Positions 58,641-64,000 of a DNA stretch of 64,000 bases are shown here, piece after piece (within the stretch, counting starts at the first letter, position 1; every line of letters starts with the position of its first letter). The DNA is from Sinonovacula constricta (taxonomy: Eukaryota > Mollusca > Bivalvia > Cardiida > Solecurtidae), in NCBI GenBank assembly GCA_007844125.1, contig CM017556.1, positions 78,554,544 to 78,618,543 on the forward strand, given 5' to 3'. The notes under the pieces are model-generated. The model saw only the letters and a program-made list of their open reading frames with translations. It did not search any database and was not told the DNA's origin. Both the position numbers and the translations under genes were made by a program.

Positions 58641-61600
58641 TGCCGTTCCCCACACAGAGTCTACCCCGTCGTACATGTAACGAATGCATGGTACAAGTCG
58701 ACCTTGTATCACTGTCCACCTATGGGCCTCTGCTTGTCTACGTGTAAATACGGCTCTTCACTGGCCTAAATACGGCTACAAATGACAAATGACGTCAATT
58801 TACTTATCAAATTAAGTATCTAGTGTGTTTCTACATAACATACAACACCTTTACCATATAACACGTGTTCCTACATAACACTTATACAATATCCCATTTG
58901 TTTCTTCATATCACTTAGACCATATCGATCATTTGCATCATGTTAGTGCATCTATCACATACCAAACCAATGGTATAATACCATCGTACTTGAACCATAT
59001 GTCTGCTCTATGGTTTTACATAAGTGCCTTTAAACAGTGCATTTAAACAGTGCATAAGTCTCACTCAACTATAAAACCAGACCTACTGTCAAACCATTCT
59101 AGTGAAGTATCGAAATATTCATCCCATTTAGATTTAACCAAATAAATATGGCTTCCAAATCTTAATACATACATAGTCCTAGCATTATCATATAAACTTA
59201 AGACTTAGAACCCTCGGCCTTCGAAACATTAAAATGCTTTCAAAAATTGCCGATATTACTAATGATCGTACACTTGTTTCCTTCAAAAAAACAACGCTGG
59301 CGACAATTAGATGTAAAAGTTGCCTATATTAAATGACTGTACACTTGTTTTCTTCAAGAAAACAATACAGCAATCTTACTAAATAATTATTTTAACAACA
59401 ATTAACTCTGGAAAAATCATAACTGCCTAAAACAAAATGCAAACATTTCCGTAGTGTTATGGTACAGCATCATCAACGTCCCCTATCTACGCATCTCGAT
59501 AACTGACACCAACACTTGGAGCGTACAGGTATTTATACTAATAGACAGCCCCGTAGCCTGACTTAATTCAAGAAACCCGAGAATTTGTAACCCGTGATTT
59601 CTCAGACTTCTCGTGAAAAACCAACTGCATACACCTTTAGTACACCTCACCTTTTTAAGAAAAAAAAGGGCCTAACGTAAATAAACTATGGGGTAACCTT
59701 TCAAGACCCTTTCAAAATGAATAAAAAACACTCTTTTCATGTAAGTATAATAAAAAAAAACATAATTAGAACCTCTAAAAACCCTTTACACAACAAAAGG
59801 CAACAAAATAACCCTAAGATTATCCCTATTTTACTAAACCCGAACTCTACAGTATCGCTCTGGCCTACGTGACATTAGCCTCGTACACAAAATCACTATA
59901 TAAAATAAGGCCACGACTATGTTATTTTGTGACAGTAATACAGCACTCAATATGCAATAGTCAATTAATAACAAACACTTCACCAACAGCAGAGATCTAT
60001 TAACCATGTAACTAAAGCTATGTAAAAGCATTTTGCCAGTCATTATGACACAAGTCATTTACATCCTACTGCAATAAAATGTTAACTTGATAATTGATAG
60101 TTAATGAAATCTGGTTGTGAGTATAGTAATCGGGCGGGTTTAGACAAAACGCTCCATTGTATACAATGCAGCAAAATCTGTTTGGATATTATAATCCTGA
60201 CATGAAGATAGAAAATCATGAAAGAAAATATATTTTTGCATATATTAGCTGCAGCATCAATAGTTGTAAAAATCTAATCAGTGAGTTCTGTGTGAAATAG
60301 TATTTATATCTGGTGGCTTCAGTTGTGCAATGAAACCATACAGTTGAAACATAATCACATGACATTTAACAAAAGCCAATGCAAGAAACTCTCTGCCTAG
60401 GAACTTGCGTCTAGAGTTGACCTTCAACCGAACTTACATTGACATGGGTTCAAATGCCATATTTTGATACTTTTTGCACCCAGATTCTTGACAGACTCTT
60501 GAGATAAAATCAAAGATCCTACCGCACTGTAGGACTCGGTGTTTTAAGTTTGTAAAATATAAACTGAATAATGCTGTGAGTTCATACCTCGGACTTTAAA
60601 GGTATACAGTCGTCAGTATTAAGCATAGTATAGTAAAACCTCGTTAACTGGATTTCAAGGAGACATATCCGTGGTACGAGCTATTATTAACTTACAAATT
60701 TTGGCCGGGATACCAGGTATAGAAAAACGCCGTAATTATACATATTTATATGTATATACATTAATTATTTATTCAAACGTTAAGCACATATTGGCAAATT
60801 ACTCGTAAAATAGGAATAAAAGAATACGGAACCAGTAAAAACAAAGAAAAATATTTACATTTTTACACATATATTTGCATCCAAACAAAACACACTGGGG
60901 AATGTGTAAGGTGATACGTTAAGAAATAGACAGTCAAAAAAACTCATGTGAAATGTACATTGTTTAGTAGTAGTGAGGTATCGGTCGGTATACATGCATT
61001 GTGAGTGAATGCTTGCACAACTGATCGGTTGGGTTTACAAATGTAACTTCTAGTCGACATTTATCACTCAAGAAAGCAGGTACAAAGCAAATTCTTTGTT
61101 TGTTGACATTTACAATAATCGTATGATTAGGGCAAGACGTTCAATTATCTGGCGTCGCGTGTCTCTCATCAAACCTATAACGACGCGCTGTTACCGTAAT
61201 TGAATTTTTCTTGAACGCGAGGTCCAATTGAAGCTAATCGACCAATGAATCGTAATTTATTTGAAATAGTGATGCCGAAACAAGAAAGCAAGATCGAGTA
61301 ATGACAAAAATAACCATGTATAAACATCGACAAATCAACAGACAATAAATAGTATATAGAAGTAAACGATGGGACCACAGTTCGGATCGAAATATACAAG
61401 GAATCTCACTTATTCGAGACTGAGATAATGAAGTGTCACGTATTTTCAGCTCTTCTCTTATTTTCGTTTCTATATTCTTTTGCCACGATACTGCACGAAG
61501 ATATCAGATTTTACAAATGAATTAAAACACGTCGTGAAATATTTCAGAATTCTCTGAATAAATTGCAGTTACTGTGGCGAATAGCACTGAACAATTGGAA

Positions 61601-61950
61601 GTGTCGACATTATGAGAAACCTTTTGATGGCACAGACAGAATTATGCTATAATTATTTTTGATTTCGAACCCAAAACAGCTATTTCTGTAAATTAATTTG
61701 TGTATTCATTGTAAAAAGCACTATGAACTGTAACAGTTTTTGGTCGATATGTTGAACAGACAATGACATATTAGAGATTTTTGTGTTAAAGGGCCGACAA
61801 TAAGCAATATCAACGTAAATAAGTGTAATATAGTTCAATTTGATACATTTAATCATAACTCGATACATCGACATTTGGTCAAGCATAAATAATACTTCAA
61901 TAGTTCATAGGTATAAAACAACCTTACATAATAATGAATAAGAATTTATA
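58641..61950 (+). other. Intron 4 middle, no gene seen
   Basis: AT-rich, with no exon recognised. GTAAAACCTCGTTAACTGGA (60631-60650) resembles the end of a mariner/pogo-type MITE, but its partner end was not found. Confidence 0.5.
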
Positions 61951-61963
61951 AAAAAAAAAAAGT

Positions 61964-62185
61964 CCTATGAGCATTGCAACATATACCAAACTCCGAAAAG
62001 GCACAGAACAAAGATATTTCACATGCAAGCCAAGCGAAAAGTAAAAACAAAATTGTGATGAGTCATTTAACGAAAAGAGCAAACCCGACAGTTACCGCCT
62101 TGGAACGGTCAGTCGGAAATATGGACCGACTGGGGTGCTTAAACCGGTTTTACACAGCTCTTACCTCGCACTTTCTGACAAAATG
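61964..62185 (-). repeat. Repeat with PLE-like tail core, copy C
   Basis: On the - strand the tail core (62170-62090, hairpin AGTCGG/CCGACT with loop TCCATATTT) is followed by sequence unlike the PLE and ends in a T-run (61952-61963). It is nearly identical to 62555-62759. Confidence 0.7.
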
Positions 62186-62554
62186 TCCAAGCGCTGATAT
62201 TTTCTATAAGTTATGACGAAAGTAGTGATGTCATTGAAAAATAATGTCCATATAGTGATAAGAAAAGAATATAGTATCATTTCGATTTGAAAAACTACAT
62301 AAAAATAGTTGACTATAAATAAAATTAACTTTCTGAATCATGAACAAACATGACCAGAGACGAATAAATAGTTGTAGCATCCTGTTCATGTGAAGATGGA
62401 ATTGAAGAACCAAAGTCTAATGTCCATCAAAGGAAATACACGTAACAATCCTTATAGGATGAATTAAATGAATATAGATTACATGCACGGGGAGATTTTT
62501 ACGACCGCCACACTGCACAAGTAACATTGTTGTGATCATGAATAAGAATATATG

Positions 62555-62760
62555 ACAAAGTCCTATGAGCATTGCAACATATACCAAACTCCGAAAAGGC
62601 ACAGAACAAAGGTATTTCACATGTAAGCCAAGCGAAAAGTAAAAACAAATTTGTGATGAGTCATTTAACAAAAAGAGCAAACTCGACAGTTACCGCCTTG
62701 GAACGGTCAGTCGGCAATATGGACCGACTGGGGTGCTTTAACCGGTTTTACAGAGCTCAT
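62555..62760 (-). repeat. Repeat with PLE-like tail core, copy D
   Basis: Same as copy C, with a few substitutions, about 598 bp to its right. The tail core is at 62688-62759. C and D form a direct pair, with the 62350-62420 block between them. Confidence 0.7.
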
Positions 62761-63673
62761 TGTAAAACACATTGTTTAGACGATTTCTATCAACATTATA
62801 ATATACAATATTTATAAAGAAATGGGCCAGTTAAATGTACATAATTTAACGTAATTCATCAAATTAGTCTATTATAACATACAATTGATGTAAAATTGTT
62901 TCGTAACAACTATGTCATACAAGACAAGCGTCTCACACAATGGTCAAACATAAAATTGATAAATACGACAAGAGTTAATGGCCGTGTGACACAACATAAC
63001 GTTATAGTTAGTGTGCACAGGGTGCAATGATTTCCTTGTAATATAATATTGTACACACTGTTACCAATTATACATTAGTTATTACTTTTCTATTGTTTAA
63101 TTATGTCAACAGACATGATAAAGGCAGAAAACCCAATAACAGTGTACTACTTGACACTCTGTATTGTCGTATGAACTTAATTTAGAAAAACAACATTATT
63201 CTTTTTGAGCAATTGATGCAGAAGTGTCTAAATTAATCAATATTTTTTCAGGGGTGATATATTTTGTAAACATTTTCATTTTTTTATCATTTTAGAGAAG
63301 GCGAAACATTACAAATTAATTCGCATTACCAGAATGCACAGACTGAGTCTGCACAGCAACATTATGCAGCTACATGCATGTAATACATGATACATGCATG
63401 AACATACAAACGAAAGTGAACTTAGCTAATGAAATGTGTATACTTCTTTTTTTACAATAAATACGTTTTTCAAATCGCTGTTTAACGTAAAAAAAAATAG
63501 TTGGTTAGTTTTATAAATTCGCCTGACATGTTGCAGGTAATGTTAGTCGATCTTATAGACATTATTAAAGATACATCCATGAATATAAGGACAAAATGGG
63601 CTTAAAGAATTTGATTGATGTAGTTTTTAAGGAAACAATGGTTACTTTAATAAGGTCATGCCAACTGTTGCAG
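62761..63673 (+). other. Intron 4 end, no gene seen
   Basis: AT-rich, ending in the exon 5 acceptor ACTGTTGCAG. Confidence 0.55.
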
Positions 63674-63778
63674 AAATGGTGGTCGTGACCCAGAGTGCTG
63701 CAGTACTCGCTACGAATGATCGGTTCCACCTGCAGGCCGAGCAACAGCTCGGCTGCAACTGGATCTTAGTACGCGGCG
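63674..63778 (+). CDS. XPNPEP2: XPNPEP2-like exon 5: creatinase-N domain
   Basis: Acceptor ACTGTTGCAG, donor GGCG|GTAAGT. 105 nt, phase 1 to 1: (E)MVVVTQSAAVLATNDRFHL then QAEQQLGCNWILVRG. It aligns with the AVVT..KAALWTDGRY..QAE.QLDCNW region of the family. LATNDRF replaces the usual LWTDGRY, so the Trp and the DGRY form are not kept, though the surrounding residues are. The next exon would lie beyond the window. Confidence 0.9.
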
Positions 63779-64000
63779 GTAAGTAGTACCAGTGATGGGG
63801 TCTTCTATATGGCACATGAAGATATTCCTGTTGAACTTCCAGGTGTTAGGACAAGTAACAAAGAAAATATTGCAAAACGTGTTGCAACTGTGACTAAATT
63901 AATTTACTGGTTTGTCTTTTTTACTTTATTTACTTTTTACTTATTTAACTTTATTAGGTTAATAAAGTCACTTTAAAGCCACTAGACCCCCTGTGCCTAA
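63779..64000 (+). other. Intron 5 start
   Basis: Follows donor GTAAGT. Nothing recognised to the window end. Confidence 0.6.

Noticed and set aside
58191..58747. Overlapping frames of CSCSSLLRR repeats
   Set aside because: Artefact of the 46-bp array in intron 4; no start context or homology.
60631..60660. Mariner/pogo-type terminal repeat
   Set aside because: Only one end resembles such a terminus and I found no inverted partner or target duplication.

Overview
The window is eukaryotic nuclear DNA. It is AT-rich and intron-containing, crowded with retroelements, and about a quarter of it is tandem repeat. The mix of elements (a Naiad-like Penelope element with a possible selenocysteine codon, a BEL/Pao element, LINEs ending in TTGAA repeats, short DNA-transposon relics) and the XPNPEP-like host gene suggest a bivalve mollusc. 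That is inference from repeat style; there is no species marker here.

Left part (1-28 kb): transposon graveyard. A Penelope-like element (PLE) runs off the left edge on the + strand. Its 3' tail is split by a nested 7.1-kb BEL/Pao retrotransposon on the - strand (1530-8634, two ~600-bp LTRs, 5-bp target duplication TTTAC). The BEL gag frame is intact, but pol is broken by frameshifts, stops and an internal deletion. A second, 5'-truncated PLE lies at 14.5-15.7 kb on the - strand. A degraded LINE lies at 10.7-11.9 kb. A decayed YqaJ-nuclease/SWIM-finger gene (19.7-21.0 kb, - strand) sits among three related MITE copies. A fuller but damaged LINE with ORF1 and ORF2 occupies 24.3-28.35 kb on the + strand.

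Right part (28.8 kb to the end): one host gene on the + strand. Five exons, joined in consistent phase, encode a signal peptide and the start of the creatinase-N domain of a secreted or membrane Xaa-Pro aminopeptidase (XPNPEP2-like); the catalytic part lies beyond the window. The exons total only 400 nt over 34.9 kb. About 17 kb of the introns is minisatellite in five unrelated arrays (27-, 47-, 54-, 37- and 46-bp units). The 47-bp array alone covers 10 kb (~213 units) and holds a tandem duplication of a ~54-unit block. A 3-kb LINE copy ends about 70 bp before exon 3.

The most interesting signal is in the PLE. Its reverse-transcriptase frame is open across the left 782 bases except for one in-frame TGA (231-233). 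Just after the real stop codon lies a hairpin with the hallmarks of a eukaryotic SECIS element: an ATGA/GGA quartet, a 10-bp helix, and an unpaired AA 12 nt after the ATGA. The second PLE copy keeps the same structure although the stem sequence has changed, through G.U pairs. Naiad-type PLEs of clams have been reported to encode selenoproteins, so this fits a known biology but needs testing here. A second conserved RNA-like module, two hairpins in an ~80-bp core, recurs five times in the window and is shared between two otherwise different repeat families.
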